A stretch of 61,286 bases of DNA from DASRDB01 sp035652815 (GCA_035652815.1 DASRDB010000002.1:1-61286), one strand, 5' to 3'; shown: positions 34,274 through 43,171, numbered from the stretch's first letter. The notes: generated from the sequence alone by a model not told the origin. Translations and numbers: made by a program.

Positions 34274-35983
34274 ATGCTCGAAAAATCTGTGATAACACCA
34301 CTGGAACAGCCCTCAAAGGCTGCTCCGGTCTCAGATAAACGTTTTAACCTGCTTCCAGTGCTTCTATGCGCGCTGGCTTTTGTCGCCTGCGTCCTTCTCA
34401 TGGCTGCGCCACTCAGTCGCATTCATGATCCTGTTATTCGCCTGCAAACACCACTAGGTGGACTACTTACAGCGCCCGGTTCCTGGCTGCCCAAAGACCT
34501 CGGCTTCACCAGCAACGCCATTGCCTCAATATCCGATACTGGCTATGTCGAATTTCTGCTGCTCATCGCACTGATGTTCATGCTCTATGGCCTGTGCGCG
34601 CTTTATCTCCTGCGGCAACCAGCGCAAAGCCCTACGCATCGTCCCACGCGCTTGCTAATGTGTCTGGCGGCGCTTCTGGCTGGCTGTATATTCGTCTTTA
34701 CGCCCGCCATGCTCTCCCACGATATTTTTGTCTACGCTGGTTTAAGCCGCCTTCTGGCAACCTATCATGCCAATCCATACTTTGTACCGCTTAGCAAGTT
34801 TCCAAGCGATCCTTTCACGCCTCTCAACTACTACGCAACCAGTGTTGCCGCCTACGGCCCGCTCTGGCTGCTGGTCTGCGGCTTCTGGGGCCTTGTCCTC
34901 GCTCCATTACCGGTTGTCTATGTACTGGCATTTCGCGTGTTTGCCCTGGCCGCTCATCTTGTCAATACCTGGTTGGTCAGCAAAACTTTGCGCGAAGCAG
35001 GCCAATCCGAGCGCGTCATCACGCTTGGCACGCTGCTCTACGCCCTGAATCCACTGGTACTGCTCGAGAGCAGCCTCGGCGGGCATAACGATGTCTTCAT
35101 GGTAACATGGCTCCTGCTCAGCATCTTCCTGTGCGTGCGTGCCGAAAAACAAGGCCAGCTACTCCAACCTCGCGGCTATCTTCCAGCGATTGTCGCCTTT
35201 GCGCTGGCCGCGCTGGTGAAATTCACCGCGCTTCCCATTCTTATCCTGTTCATCGCGTTTTTAGTGGTGAGAACGCTGCACGCATCGAAAGTTCGCTCGT
35301 TTGACCAGCTACGCAATGCTCAGGTCTGGAAACCCGCTCTACTTACTCTTATCTATGCTGGCATCGCTACAGGCGCTGTTCTGCTGCTCTTCTACGGCCC
35401 TTTCTGGGTCGGGCACAGCATCCATTCCATTCGTGACAGTTTCTCCAGGCCGCCTTCTTCGCTCTATTCTCAGAATTCGGTGATGCGCTCACTCGTCGAA
35501 TGGCAGCAGAGCCAGCCCATTCCCAGAATCTTTGCTATTTTTACCAACCGCAAAATCTGGGACAACATCGATCTGGTTACGCTTGCGGCATTGCTGGTAT
35601 TCAGTATCATATGGATGTGGCGCGCTCCTTCCATCTGCACCTTCGTCCTTGCCTCGCTCGCCACACTTGGTATCTTGCTGATCGTCACGCCCTGGTTTTA
35701 CTCCTGGTACATTACCTGGCTGATCGCATTAGCGGCAGTCGCGCTTCCCATCTCCGACAGCAGACCGGGCCGCGCCCTGCTGGCATTCTCACTGACTTTC
35801 TCGATCACATCCTTTATGACCTATTTCTTCAAAGATGGCCTGCCACCTTATGGAAACTGGGCACCGCTGGTCAGCCCAATCAACATTATTCCAACCTTGC
35901 TTGTCTTGCTTATCACCTGGCTGATCTTCCGCCCAAAAATCAGATCTGTACAAACGCAAGCCCGGGACGCTAATCAGGTATAG
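34274..35983 (+). CDS. GT-C (MptB/GT87-like) polyprenol-phosphate-mannose-dependent glycosyltransferase
   Basis: 569 residues with about 12 TM helices. The key extracytoplasmic loop is LSHDIFVYAGLSRLLATYHA followed by NPYFVPL, which matches the D-I-F-x-Y ... NPY motif of alpha-mannopyranosyltransferases such as MptA/MptB in mycolata. A second ATG at 34274 is taken as start because AAAGG lies six bases before it and directly abuts the first ATG at 34268. Together with the preceding PIG-V-type gene it suggests a mannosylated envelope lipid or polymer. Confidence 0.7.
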   Translation: MLEKSVITPLEQPSKAAPVSDKRFNLLPVLLCALAFVACVLLMAAPLSRIHDPVIRLQTPLGGLLTAPGSWLPKDLGFTSNAIASISDTGYVEFLLLIALMFMLYGLCALYLLRQPAQSPTHRPTRLLMCLAALLAGCIFVFTPAMLSHDIFVYAGLSRLLATYHANPYFVPLSKFPSDPFTPLNYYATSVAAYGPLWLLVCGFWGLVLAPLPVVYVLAFRVFALAAHLVNTWLVSKTLREAGQSERVITLGTLLYALNPLVLLESSLGGHNDVFMVTWLLLSIFLCVRAEKQGQLLQPRGYLPAIVAFALAALVKFTALPILILFIAFLVVRTLHASKVRSFDQLRNAQVWKPALLTLIYAGIATGAVLLLFYGPFWVGHSIHSIRDSFSRPPSSLYSQNSVMRSLVEWQQSQPIPRIFAIFTNRKIWDNIDLVTLAALLVFSIIWMWRAPSICTFVLASLATLGILLIVTPWFYSWYITWLIALAAVALPISDSRPGRALLAFSLTFSITSFMTYFFKDGLPPYGNWAPLVSPINIIPTLLVLLITWLIFRPKIRSVQTQARDANQV

Positions 35984-36006
35984 GTTCTACAATGTTCAGC
36001 TAAAGC

Positions 36007-36035
36007 TTGCATCGCTTTGCAAAGATGCTTATAAT
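36007..36035 (+). promoter_or_regulatory. Promoter of the dedA gene
   Basis: TTGCAT at 36007-36012, 17-bp spacer, TATAAT at 36030-36035. Confidence 0.65.
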
Positions 36036-36092
36036 GGGGGCCTGATATATCGCTTGCTTTCGTGTGCTAAAGTGCAATAAAGGGGATGCGGA

Positions 36093-36821
36093 ATGCATTT
36101 GCTCCTCGCAGCGCAGTCAGGAATACTTCACGGCACCCCGCTCGCTGCGCTCATTTCGTTACAGACACTAGAGGACGCGCTCAACCTGTTGGGATATCCA
36201 GCAGTGTTGCTCTTCATCATGATCGAAAGTTCTGGCATTCCTTTCCCCGGTGAAACAATGCTCCTGCTCGCCTCTTTTTTCGCTGCCGTCAATCACCATC
36301 TCCAGATACCCATTGTGATTGCCTGTGCTGCGGCGGGAGCTATTCTTGGCGATAATATCGGCTATCTGGTCGGGCAGACCGGCGGACGCGCGCTGGTACT
36401 TCGCTACGGCAAATATATTTTCTTGAAACCCAGCCATCTAAACTATGCCGAGCAGTTTTTCACTAAACATGGAGATAAAACCGTCTTCTTCGGTCGTTTT
36501 GTCTCTGTTCTGCGTGCCTGGGCCGCCTTCCTGGCAGGGGTCAATCATATGCCCTGGCGCTCATTTTTGATTTATAATGCTGCCGGGGGTATTGTCTGGG
36601 CCATCATCTATGGCTGTCTCGGTTTCTTCGCCGGGCGCATCTTTCATGACAACTTTTCGCAGGTCGAACAAATCGCCAGTGCTATCGGCTGGGCAGGTTT
36701 AGCCCTACTCATTACCCTGATCATTTTCATCTTTTTCTTGCTGCGCTGGCGTCAAAAAAAGCGTCTTGCAATCGCAAACGCCAATGCCAGCAGACAGCCA
36801 GGAAGCGCAGACCAATCCTGA
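36093..36821 (+). CDS. DedA-family membrane protein (VTT/SNARE-associated domain)
   Basis: 242 residues. The DedA signature appears in order: MIESSGIPFPGETMLLLASF, IGYLVGQTGGR, the amphipathic F-x-R-x-[RV]P-like region FFGRFVSVLRAWAAFLAG, and AGGIVWAIIYGCLGFFAG. DedA proteins are thought to flip undecaprenyl phosphate or other lipids and to sustain proton-motive force. In this copy the usual R-P-F segment reads FGRFVSVLRAW. The next gene (pseudokinase) begins 24 bases after the stop and may be co-transcribed. Confidence 0.85.
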   Translation: MHLLLAAQSGILHGTPLAALISLQTLEDALNLLGYPAVLLFIMIESSGIPFPGETMLLLASFFAAVNHHLQIPIVIACAAAGAILGDNIGYLVGQTGGRALVLRYGKYIFLKPSHLNYAEQFFTKHGDKTVFFGRFVSVLRAWAAFLAGVNHMPWRSFLIYNAAGGIVWAIIYGCLGFFAGRIFHDNFSQVEQIASAIGWAGLALLITLIIFIFFLLRWRQKKRLAIANANASRQPGSADQS

Positions 36822-36845
36822 GACCGCAATAAAGTGAGGAATGTT

Positions 36846-39221
36846 ATGCCAATCTTAGAATCCGGTCAATTATTTGAACGCTACCGTATCACCCGCTGCT
36901 TAGGCAGCGGTATTTCTGGGGAGAGCTACGAGGCTGAAGACTCGATTCTCTTACGCAAGGTAACACTCAAACTTGTTCATCCTCACACAACGCTTCCAGA
37001 TGCTGCTCGCCGCCAATTTTTCCGTGAGATGCAGCGTATCAGTATATTTAATCATCCCTATCTCGCGCCCATCCTTGATTATGGTGAAATACACGGCCAG
37101 CTCTATGTTGCGCGCCGCTATGTAAGTCCCGGTTCGCTGCTTGGTGCCGAAGGCAGGCTCTGGTTTCGCCCGCCACTTGGCTTAGCTGACGCCATTCGCT
37201 ATACGCGCCAGCTTGCCGACGCACTAAACTATATGCACCAGCAGGGGTACATACACGGCGCGCTCACTTTCTCCAATATTTTAGTTCTACATGGCCCTGA
37301 CCTGGAAAATGACGCCGCTCCATTTCTTATTTCGGACACCGGTTTAGCACAATTTGTACGCCGCTACGGCCAACCAGCACAGACCCCTTTACCCATAACC
37401 GCCGCGCCCGAGCAATTTGACAAACGATTGACTCCCGCCAGTGATCAGTTTGCCCTGGCTGTCCTGCTCTATTTCTGGCTTGCAGGTCGTCCGCCCTTTC
37501 TCGGGACCCCCGAGGAAATCGAACTCAAGAAACGCCACGAAATGCTCACACCCCTATCCAGCCTCAATCCGCACATCACGCTTGACCTGGATGGTGTGTT
37601 ACTGCGCGCCCTCTCTGCCGCGCCCGAGTACCGCTATCCATCAGTGCAGGCCTTCGCCGACAGCCTGCACCATACCCTTAAATATCTGCCTGAAGTCACA
37701 GAGCCGACCAGGTTCCCAAGCTTCATAACCCCTGTACAAACACCGTTTCTTTCGCTATTTACAGAAGCAACTGAACCCATTGCAGCAACTGCCGAAAACA
37801 ACATATATGAACCCTTCTCTTCAGCCACATCATCGAGTTCGGATGGAACACATCCAGTTGAGGCAAAAGCGCCTGCTGAAATGGGTACTATTCCTGAAAC
37901 TGAACCGCCTACCTTGCAGGAAACAGGCTTCCCCCTATCGCCAACCGACGATGAAACTCTGGCAGAGCAACCTTTCGATATTGAGGCTCCCGAGGTATCA
38001 CAAGGCGAATTCATACCTATCGAATCGGCTCCGGACTCTTCAGAGACACTCGAGCAGATAGAGGAAGAGGTTGCACCAATAGAAATATCCGAAATCCCTA
38101 TCTCTGAACCCGTATTCGATAGTGTAGGGACGCGCTTCATCGCGTCCACCAATAATTCGCCCACTACTGATTCGCCTACTACGTCTACCGGGCTTACATC
38201 CCCTTCCGATATCGGACGCGATGAAGCGCGTCCCTACAATACTATCCATTCCGAGGCCGGACGCGATGAATCACGTCCCTACAATACTATCCATTCCGAG
38301 GCCGGACGCGATGAAGCGCGTCCCTACAATACTATCCATTCCGAGGCCGGACGCGATGAAGCGCGTCCCTACAATGATAGCGAGGATACGCACACTACGT
38401 CCATCGACCATGAATCGGCTCTAGAGACTAAACCCGACGATATGCCTATCGCTTCCATCGCAGAGATTGAGTACGATGAAGCACATCCATCCGACGGAGA
38501 AACTGCGATTCCCCTGGTTGACCAAAACTCAGATGGGGCAGAAAAGCCCACAGAAAAACCAGAAGTACAACCCCCTACCGAGCCTATACCCGAACCCACA
38601 CCCCAGATCGTTCCTGGCGTGCCACAACCGCTCCCTGAACCCGCTCTTCCCGAGCCGTTGCCGGATACCGGCCAGCGAGAGCAACAACAGGAGCAGGAAC
38701 AACCGCCATCCGAAGAGCCGACCGTGATCCCACCTCCGCAGCCCTTGCCCGACATCCAGCAGCCCGTACCGGATCCGGAGACGCCAACTGAACCACCTGT
38801 ACAACCGCCATCGAAAGAGGCAGAATCGAACGCGGAGCAAAAATCACTGCTCACAGCCCGCCTGATAATTGCCTCACCCTACGCTGAGGAGCCTTACGAA
38901 ATACCTCTGGAGCGGGAAGAGTACACAATTGGGCGTGCCGGTTCCAGCGACATCCTGCTCGACCAGGATAACCTCACCTCGCGCCATCACGCCCTGTTGC
39001 GCCACGAAGAAAATCGCTACCTGCTCTACGACAGGCGCAGCGCCAACGGCGTGTACGTCAACGGTCAAAAAATTAGCAGCGAACAGGGTGCTGAATTGCT
39101 CGATGGCGATCACATCAGCATCGGCAACTACGAACTCATCTTTCGCTGCCCGCCTCCCGATATCTCCAATGACAATGGATATCAGGAATCAAGCGAACCA
39201 AAAATGACATACTCTATTTAA
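36846..39221 (+). CDS. Pseudokinase-FHA protein with repetitive acidic linker
   Basis: 791 residues. The first 270 or so form a Ser/Thr-kinase-like fold: a glycine loop (LGSGISGESYEAED) and a VAIK-like Lys (VTLKLV). The catalytic loop reads IHGALTFSNILV instead of HRDxKPxN, so the catalytic Asp is missing, and DFG is replaced by DTG. It is therefore a predicted pseudokinase. Residues about 290-660 are a low-complexity Glu/Pro/Thr linker containing a run of 15-residue units (GRDEARPYNTIHSEA). An FHA domain closes the protein (TIGRAGSSDILL ... SRHHALLRH ... NGVYVNGQKI), able to bind phosphothreonine. No TM segment is seen. The ATG at 36846 has GAGGA five bases upstream. A scaffold in kinase signalling is inferred. 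Confidence 0.8.
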   Translation: MPILESGQLFERYRITRCLGSGISGESYEAEDSILLRKVTLKLVHPHTTLPDAARRQFFREMQRISIFNHPYLAPILDYGEIHGQLYVARRYVSPGSLLGAEGRLWFRPPLGLADAIRYTRQLADALNYMHQQGYIHGALTFSNILVLHGPDLENDAAPFLISDTGLAQFVRRYGQPAQTPLPITAAPEQFDKRLTPASDQFALAVLLYFWLAGRPPFLGTPEEIELKKRHEMLTPLSSLNPHITLDLDGVLLRALSAAPEYRYPSVQAFADSLHHTLKYLPEVTEPTRFPSFITPVQTPFLSLFTEATEPIAATAENNIYEPFSSATSSSSDGTHPVEAKAPAEMGTIPETEPPTLQETGFPLSPTDDETLAEQPFDIEAPEVSQGEFIPIESAPDSSETLEQIEEEVAPIEISEIPISEPVFDSVGTRFIASTNNSPTTDSPTTSTGLTSPSDIGRDEARPYNTIHSEAGRDESRPYNTIHSEAGRDEARPYNTIHSEAGRDEARPYNDSEDTHTTSIDHESALETKPDDMPIASIAEIEYDEAHPSDGETAIPLVDQNSDGAEKPTEKPEVQPPTEPIPEPTPQIVPGVPQPLPEPALPEPLPDTGQREQQQEQEQPPSEEPTVIPPPQPLPDIQQPVPDPETPTEPPVQPPSKEAESNAEQKSLLTARLIIASPYAEEPYEIPLEREEYTIGRAGSSDILLDQDNLTSRHHALLRHEENRYLLYDRRSANGVYVNGQKISSEQGAELLDGDHISIGNYELIFRCPPPDISNDNGYQESSEPKMTYSI
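38123..38375 (+). repeat. Tandem 45-bp repeats and an inverted 25-bp copy inside the pseudokinase gene
   Basis: Three full copies of a 45-bp unit start at 38214, 38259 and 38304, and a 27-base partial copy starts at 38349. The unit begins GGACGCGATGAAGCGCGTCC, itself a small hairpin (GGACGCG-6-CGCGTCC). At 38123-38147 lies the exact reverse complement of the first 25 bases. All copies keep the reading frame. The copy at 38259 differs by two bases in the arm. Confidence 0.92.
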
Positions 39222-39228
39222 CCTATCG

Positions 39229-39273
39229 AGCCGGATTTCCACACAAAATGGCAGGTGGAAATCCGGCTTTTTG
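39229..39273 (+). terminator. Terminator after the pseudokinase-FHA gene
   Basis: Fourteen-bp stem AGCCGGATTTCCAC/GTGGAAATCCGGCT with a 12-base loop, followed by TTTTTG. Confidence 0.9.
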
Positions 39274-39277
39274 TTAC

Positions 39278-39306
39278 TTGACAAACTCCAAATTCTTAAC
39301 TATACT
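39278..39306 (+). promoter_or_regulatory. Consensus promoter of the efflux operon regulator
   Basis: TTGACA at 39278-39283, exact 17-bp spacer, TATACT at 39301-39306. It starts just after the preceding terminator. Confidence 0.75.
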
Positions 39307-39332
39307 CCTTACTTGAACTGTATTGTATAGTT

Positions 39333-39344
39333 TACAAATTTGTA
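39333..39344. promoter_or_regulatory. Candidate TetR operator
   Basis: Perfect palindrome TACAAATTTGTA just downstream of the promoter, overlapping a second inverted pair (TTGTA-5-TACAA at 39324-39338). Position between start point and tetR start codon suits autorepression. Confidence 0.5.
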
Positions 39345-39374
39345 CAACTCATTTTCGCTAGCTGGTGGTTCTAG

Positions 39375-40235
39375 ATGGAAGATTGCACAGGAGATAGGGA
39401 GAAAAGTAAAGGGAAAGAGCGTCTGTTAAAGGCTGCCCAACACCTGGCACAGAACCGTCCCTTTGATGAGATCACCATAGAAGATATCATCAAAGAAGCC
39501 CGGCTTTCGCGGCCAGCCTTTTACTATCATTTTAGCGGTGGTAAGGAAGAGTTGCGCGCCCTGCTGGTCAAACGCGGCCTCTTGCCGAGCGCTCCAACTC
39601 AGGATATTCGCCGCGCTATCCTTGAAGCAGCATTGCGTATCTTTGCGCGTTCCGGCACCTTCGCGGCCACCTTAGATGAAATTGCCGCCGAAGCAGGCGT
39701 CTCTCGCGGCACGCTCTGCTGGCATTTCCATACTAAAGACGAGCTACTTACTGGAATTATCAAGCATTATGGACCGCATTCAATGCTACGTTCCGTAATC
39801 GACCAGATCGAGCAAGAACTCGATAGCGGTGCCGAACCCGACGAAGAGACCATCTTTCGTCGCGTGGCAGGTGCCTTCTATGATGGCTTTGCCGCTCAAG
39901 GTGATTACACACGGCTGGCTATTTTGCTCATCTACACACATCCGCAAATCGCGAAGACCCTGGCTGACAAAATAGTAAAAGGCCGCAAAAAGATTATCGA
40001 ATATGTCCAGAAGCGACAGCAGGAAGGGTATATTCGCCAGGATATCCACCCTGCTTTCATTGTGCATATCCTGGTTATGAGTTTTGCTATGCGCGCTATC
40101 GGTCGCGATTTGAATGATCTGATGCCATTTGGGCACCTGTCACGAGACGAAATGATAGATCAACTTGTGAAGTTGCTTCTGTATGGCATTGTTGTTCAAG
40201 GACCGCAGGCAGAACACAGGGAGCAAAGTTCTTAA
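39375..40235 (+). CDS. TetR/AcrR-family regulator with two N-terminal HTH domains
   Basis: 286 residues, against about 200 for a usual TetR protein. Two complete TetR_N helix-turn-helix modules stand in tandem: about 14-60 (TIEDIIKEARLSRPAFYYHF) and about 79-127 (TLDEIAAEAGVSRGTLCWHF). Each has its recognition helix and the Y/W-x-H-F ending. A single ligand-binding domain follows (130-280). A palindromic site lies in its leader. The MFS pump starts 62 bases downstream, so the regulator probably controls the pump and itself. Both HTHs look functional by motif, so this is not a degenerate copy. Confidence 0.88.
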   Translation: MEDCTGDREKSKGKERLLKAAQHLAQNRPFDEITIEDIIKEARLSRPAFYYHFSGGKEELRALLVKRGLLPSAPTQDIRRAILEAALRIFARSGTFAATLDEIAAEAGVSRGTLCWHFHTKDELLTGIIKHYGPHSMLRSVIDQIEQELDSGAEPDEETIFRRVAGAFYDGFAAQGDYTRLAILLIYTHPQIAKTLADKIVKGRKKIIEYVQKRQQEGYIRQDIHPAFIVHILVMSFAMRAIGRDLNDLMPFGHLSRDEMIDQLVKLLLYGIVVQGPQAEHREQSS

Positions 40236-40297
40236 GCTAACCTCTCCGCTTTTTCGCGGTGTTCTTTACAGGTATTTCTCTGAAAGGAGTTTTCCGC

Positions 40298-41941
40298 GTG
40301 CAAGTTATGCAAGTCAACCCACAGGCTGCACGTAAACCCGGCGGAGGACTGGAATACAAATGGGTACTGGCAATGGTCGTAATCCTTGGGGTGTTCATGT
40401 CCATCCTGGATCAGACCATCGTGAATATTGCTATTCCACGTCTGCAAACCGCGTTTGGCGCTGATATTCACAGCGTACAATGGGTGCTTACAGGCTACAT
40501 CCTGGCGCAGGGTGTAGCCACGCCCACAGCAGCCTTCTTCTCAGACACGCTTGGCATCAAACGCTTCTACATCCTCTCGCTCATGGCCTTTACCGCTGGC
40601 TCGGCCCTGTGCGGTTTAGCGTGGAGCCTGCCCATCCTGATTACCTTCCGCGTCATTCAGGGACTCGGCGGCGCTGCGCTCTTTCCGCTTTCGATCACGC
40701 TACTGTTTCGCGAATTTCCTCCCCAGGAGCGCGGTATGGCGATGGGCATTTTCGGCGTCCCGGCCCTGCTTGCTCCAGCCCTCGGCCCGACGCTCGGCGG
40801 CTATCTGGTGACATATGCGGGTTGGCAGTTGATTTTTTACATCAACGTGCCAGTTGGCATCGTAGCCATCATCCTCTCCATCCTTCTGATACGAGAGTAT
40901 AGGCCTGCGGAGCGCACCAGCTTCGACTTTGTCGGCTTCATCTTCGTCGCGCTCGGCATGTCTACCCTGCTCTACGCGCTCTCCAGCGCCAGCACCGATG
41001 GCTGGACTTCGGGAACAGTACTTGGCTTCATGGCAATCGGTATCCTTTCGCTTGCCATCTTCACCTTTGTGGAATTGTTCCTGGCTCGTCGCGGCAGGCA
41101 TCCATTGCTTGACCTTCGTCTCTTTAAAAATGGACCATTTCGCGCGGGAACCATTGCCAACATCTTCGTGATCTTCAGCCTGTTTGGCGGCCTCTTCCTG
41201 TTTCCGATCTACCTGCAAAGCATTCGCTCCCAGAGCGCTTTCCAGGCTGGTCTGATCCTGCTGCCCCAGGCACTGGCGTCAATGGTGAGCGTCATTGTGG
41301 GCGGGCGATTGGTAGACCGCTTAGGCGTCCGCAACGTGATGATTCCTGGCTTGCTGATCCTCGCTTTCGCCACATGGCAGTTAAGCTATATCAGTATCTA
41401 TTCATCCTATGGGTGGCTTCAGTTAATGCTGGTGCTGCGCGGTCTGGCTCTCGGCCTGACAGTACAGCCGCTTACTGTTGCCACGCTTTCAGAAATTGGC
41501 CCACGTGAACTTGCGCAGGCTTCATCGCTCAGCACAGTCAATCGAGCAATCTCCAGTTCACTTGGCATCGCTATCATAGCGACGCTCGTGCAAACACAGA
41601 GCCAGGTGCATTTTGGCCATCTCGCCGAGCAGGTAACGCCGTCCTCCCCGTTAGGACAGCTTATTCCACGCATTCAGGCATACTTCGTGGCCCAGGGAGC
41701 GAGTATGCAACTCGCTCACAATACTGCTATCCAGCTCGTTGCCCTGCTCCTCAAACGAGTGGCATTCGTGCTGGCTATTCAGGATGCTTTCGTTCTCACG
41801 CTCGCTTTCATCGGCGTTGCGATTATTGCTACGCTCTTTGTGCCGGGTAAACGCAGGCAAAGACCGGCTCCCAGCGGGCCTGTTCAGGAACAACAGCCCG
41901 TTGAAGAAAGCCATCCCGTCGCTGTTGAAGCGCTGGTTTAA
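40298..41941 (+). CDS. DHA2-family MFS multidrug efflux transporter (EmrB/QacA type)
   Basis: 547 residues, 14 TM helices expected. TM1 has SILDQTIVNIAIPRLQTAFG (motif D1 of the DHA2 family) and the loop after TM2 has DTLGIKRFYILSL (motif A-like). FRVIQGLGGAALFP and FGVPALLAPALGPTLGGYL (motif C) are typical drug:H+ antiporter signatures. The start is taken as GTG at 40298, with AAAGGAG eight bases upstream. Genes before (TetR) and after (HlyD-like, small TM protein) run in the same direction with short gaps and form one efflux operon. Confidence 0.9.
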   Translation: MQVMQVNPQAARKPGGGLEYKWVLAMVVILGVFMSILDQTIVNIAIPRLQTAFGADIHSVQWVLTGYILAQGVATPTAAFFSDTLGIKRFYILSLMAFTAGSALCGLAWSLPILITFRVIQGLGGAALFPLSITLLFREFPPQERGMAMGIFGVPALLAPALGPTLGGYLVTYAGWQLIFYINVPVGIVAIILSILLIREYRPAERTSFDFVGFIFVALGMSTLLYALSSASTDGWTSGTVLGFMAIGILSLAIFTFVELFLARRGRHPLLDLRLFKNGPFRAGTIANIFVIFSLFGGLFLFPIYLQSIRSQSAFQAGLILLPQALASMVSVIVGGRLVDRLGVRNVMIPGLLILAFATWQLSYISIYSSYGWLQLMLVLRGLALGLTVQPLTVATLSEIGPRELAQASSLSTVNRAISSSLGIAIIATLVQTQSQVHFGHLAEQVTPSSPLGQLIPRIQAYFVAQGASMQLAHNTAIQLVALLLKRVAFVLAIQDAFVLTLAFIGVAIIATLFVPGKRRQRPAPSGPVQEQQPVEESHPVAVEALV

Positions 41942-41995
41942 TAAACAACAGAAGGCACCTGCCTTACTAACAACTGCAATAAAGGAGATACTTCT

Positions 41996-42661
41996 ATGCG
42001 TCGTACCATACTGGTTACATTGCTTATCTTTGTAGCCCTGGCGGCTATTGCTGGTAGCATTGGTTACTGGATCTGGAACAACTACATGTACTACAGCACC
42101 GATGATGCTCAAGTCACTGGCAATATTGTGAACATCAGCGCGCCTGCCGCAGGAACGCTGACCGCTCTAAGCATTAAGCAGGGCGATACCGTAACTGCCG
42201 GTCAGACTATTGGTACCATCACGCTTGCGCCAACCTCTGCCACCACTTCCGGCGCGTCGACTACTGTTGACCTGACCAGCCCCATTAATGGAACGATTCT
42301 CCAGATTCCTGCTGTACAGAACCAGGCAGTCGCACCAGGTCTGACCCTCGTTCAAGTAACTGACCTTTCAGCCTTGACAATTACGGCCTATGTAGACGAA
42401 AATGCCATCAACAATGTGAGCGTTGGTCAGCAAGTCGACATCACCATCGATGCCTACAAAGACACCACCTTCTCTGGACATGTCAAGTTGATTGTGCAGG
42501 CCGCTGCTGGGCAGTTTTCACTGCTTCCCAACCAGGACCCGACCAGTGGCAACTTTACAAAGGTTGGACAGCGCATACCCGTTGTGATTACGCTGGATAA
42601 TAACGGCGGCAAGGATATCGTGCCTGGCATGAGCGCAGAAGTGACCATCCATCTGCACTAA
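41996..42661 (+). CDS. Short HlyD/EmrA-like membrane-fusion protein
   Basis: 221 residues. One N-terminal TM helix (TILVTLLIFVALAAIAGSIG) is followed by the conserved TDDAQVTGNIVNISAPAAG and KQGDTVTAGQTIGTI, the first half of a lipoyl/barrel-sandwich domain. The second half comes at SPINGTILQIPAVQN. The alpha-hairpin that bridges to an outer-membrane channel in EmrA is absent; only a few residues separate the two lipoyl halves. That suits a cell with one membrane. AAAGGAG precedes the ATG. It stands downstream of the MFS pump and probably assists it. Confidence 0.82.
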   Translation: MRRTILVTLLIFVALAAIAGSIGYWIWNNYMYYSTDDAQVTGNIVNISAPAAGTLTALSIKQGDTVTAGQTIGTITLAPTSATTSGASTTVDLTSPINGTILQIPAVQNQAVAPGLTLVQVTDLSALTITAYVDENAINNVSVGQQVDITIDAYKDTTFSGHVKLIVQAAAGQFSLLPNQDPTSGNFTKVGQRIPVVITLDNNGGKDIVPGMSAEVTIHLH

Positions 42662-42709
42662 GCCGGGCAGCTTCGCCTGAGCAATGTACTTTCCTAAAAG
42701 GAGTTTTCT

Positions 42710-43171
42710 ATGAATATACTGATTATCGGAGGCCTTCTCCTCGTCGCCCTGCTGGCCATCGTTGGTATCGTTTTCCTGAGTATGGGCGAGCAGAGGACGC
42801 AAAGAGCGCGCGCGAATAACAACGGGAACGCATATCCGGCAGCAGCTCCCACCGTCAGCACGCCGAACATCACCCCGGCCACGCCCGAAGTGACAGTTCC
42901 ACCTGACCGGTCGGTACCCATCCGGCAAGCGTATCCTTCGGATAAGCCCGCGCGTGCAAATGAGGGCGATTCGATTCGCGCCGCTCTCAACGGTCAGTTT
43001 ACCGAGCTGGCTTCCGAACTACGCTCGCTGTACCAGGAGGCCTGGGATCTCGAACAGCGCCTGCGCGGCCTCACTAATATGCTTGACCGCATCGAGGACC
43101 GCCACAACCGCGTCCACATCGAGGAAGAAGAAACCATGACGCACCCGACAGGCGATAATAGCACCATGTAA
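42710..43171 (+). CDS. Membrane-anchored protein of unknown function in the efflux operon
   Basis: 153 residues. An N-terminal TM helix (MNILIIGGLLLVALLAIVGI) leads to a Pro/Thr/Ala-rich linker (about 40-85) and a C-terminal amphipathic helix with heptad character (FTELASELRSLYQEAWDLEQ and following). I do not recognise a family. AAAAGGAG lies eight bases before the ATG. The gene follows the HlyD-like gene by 48 bases and ends at a strong terminator, so it is the last gene of the operon. An accessory or oligomerising partner is possible. Confidence 0.6.
   Translation: MNILIIGGLLLVALLAIVGIVFLSMGEQRTQRARANNNGNAYPAAAPTVSTPNITPATPEVTVPPDRSVPIRQAYPSDKPARANEGDSIRAALNGQFTELASELRSLYQEAWDLEQRLRGLTNMLDRIEDRHNRVHIEEEETMTHPTGDNSTM

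Noticed and set aside
38123..38375. CRISPR-like array
   Set aside because: The units are contiguous 45-bp tandem repeats without unique spacers, lie inside a CDS, and no cas genes are near.
38221..38424. Repetitive 67-codon frame (MKRVPTILSIPRPDA repeats)
   Set aside because: Alternative frame of the 45-bp tandem repeat inside the pseudokinase gene.
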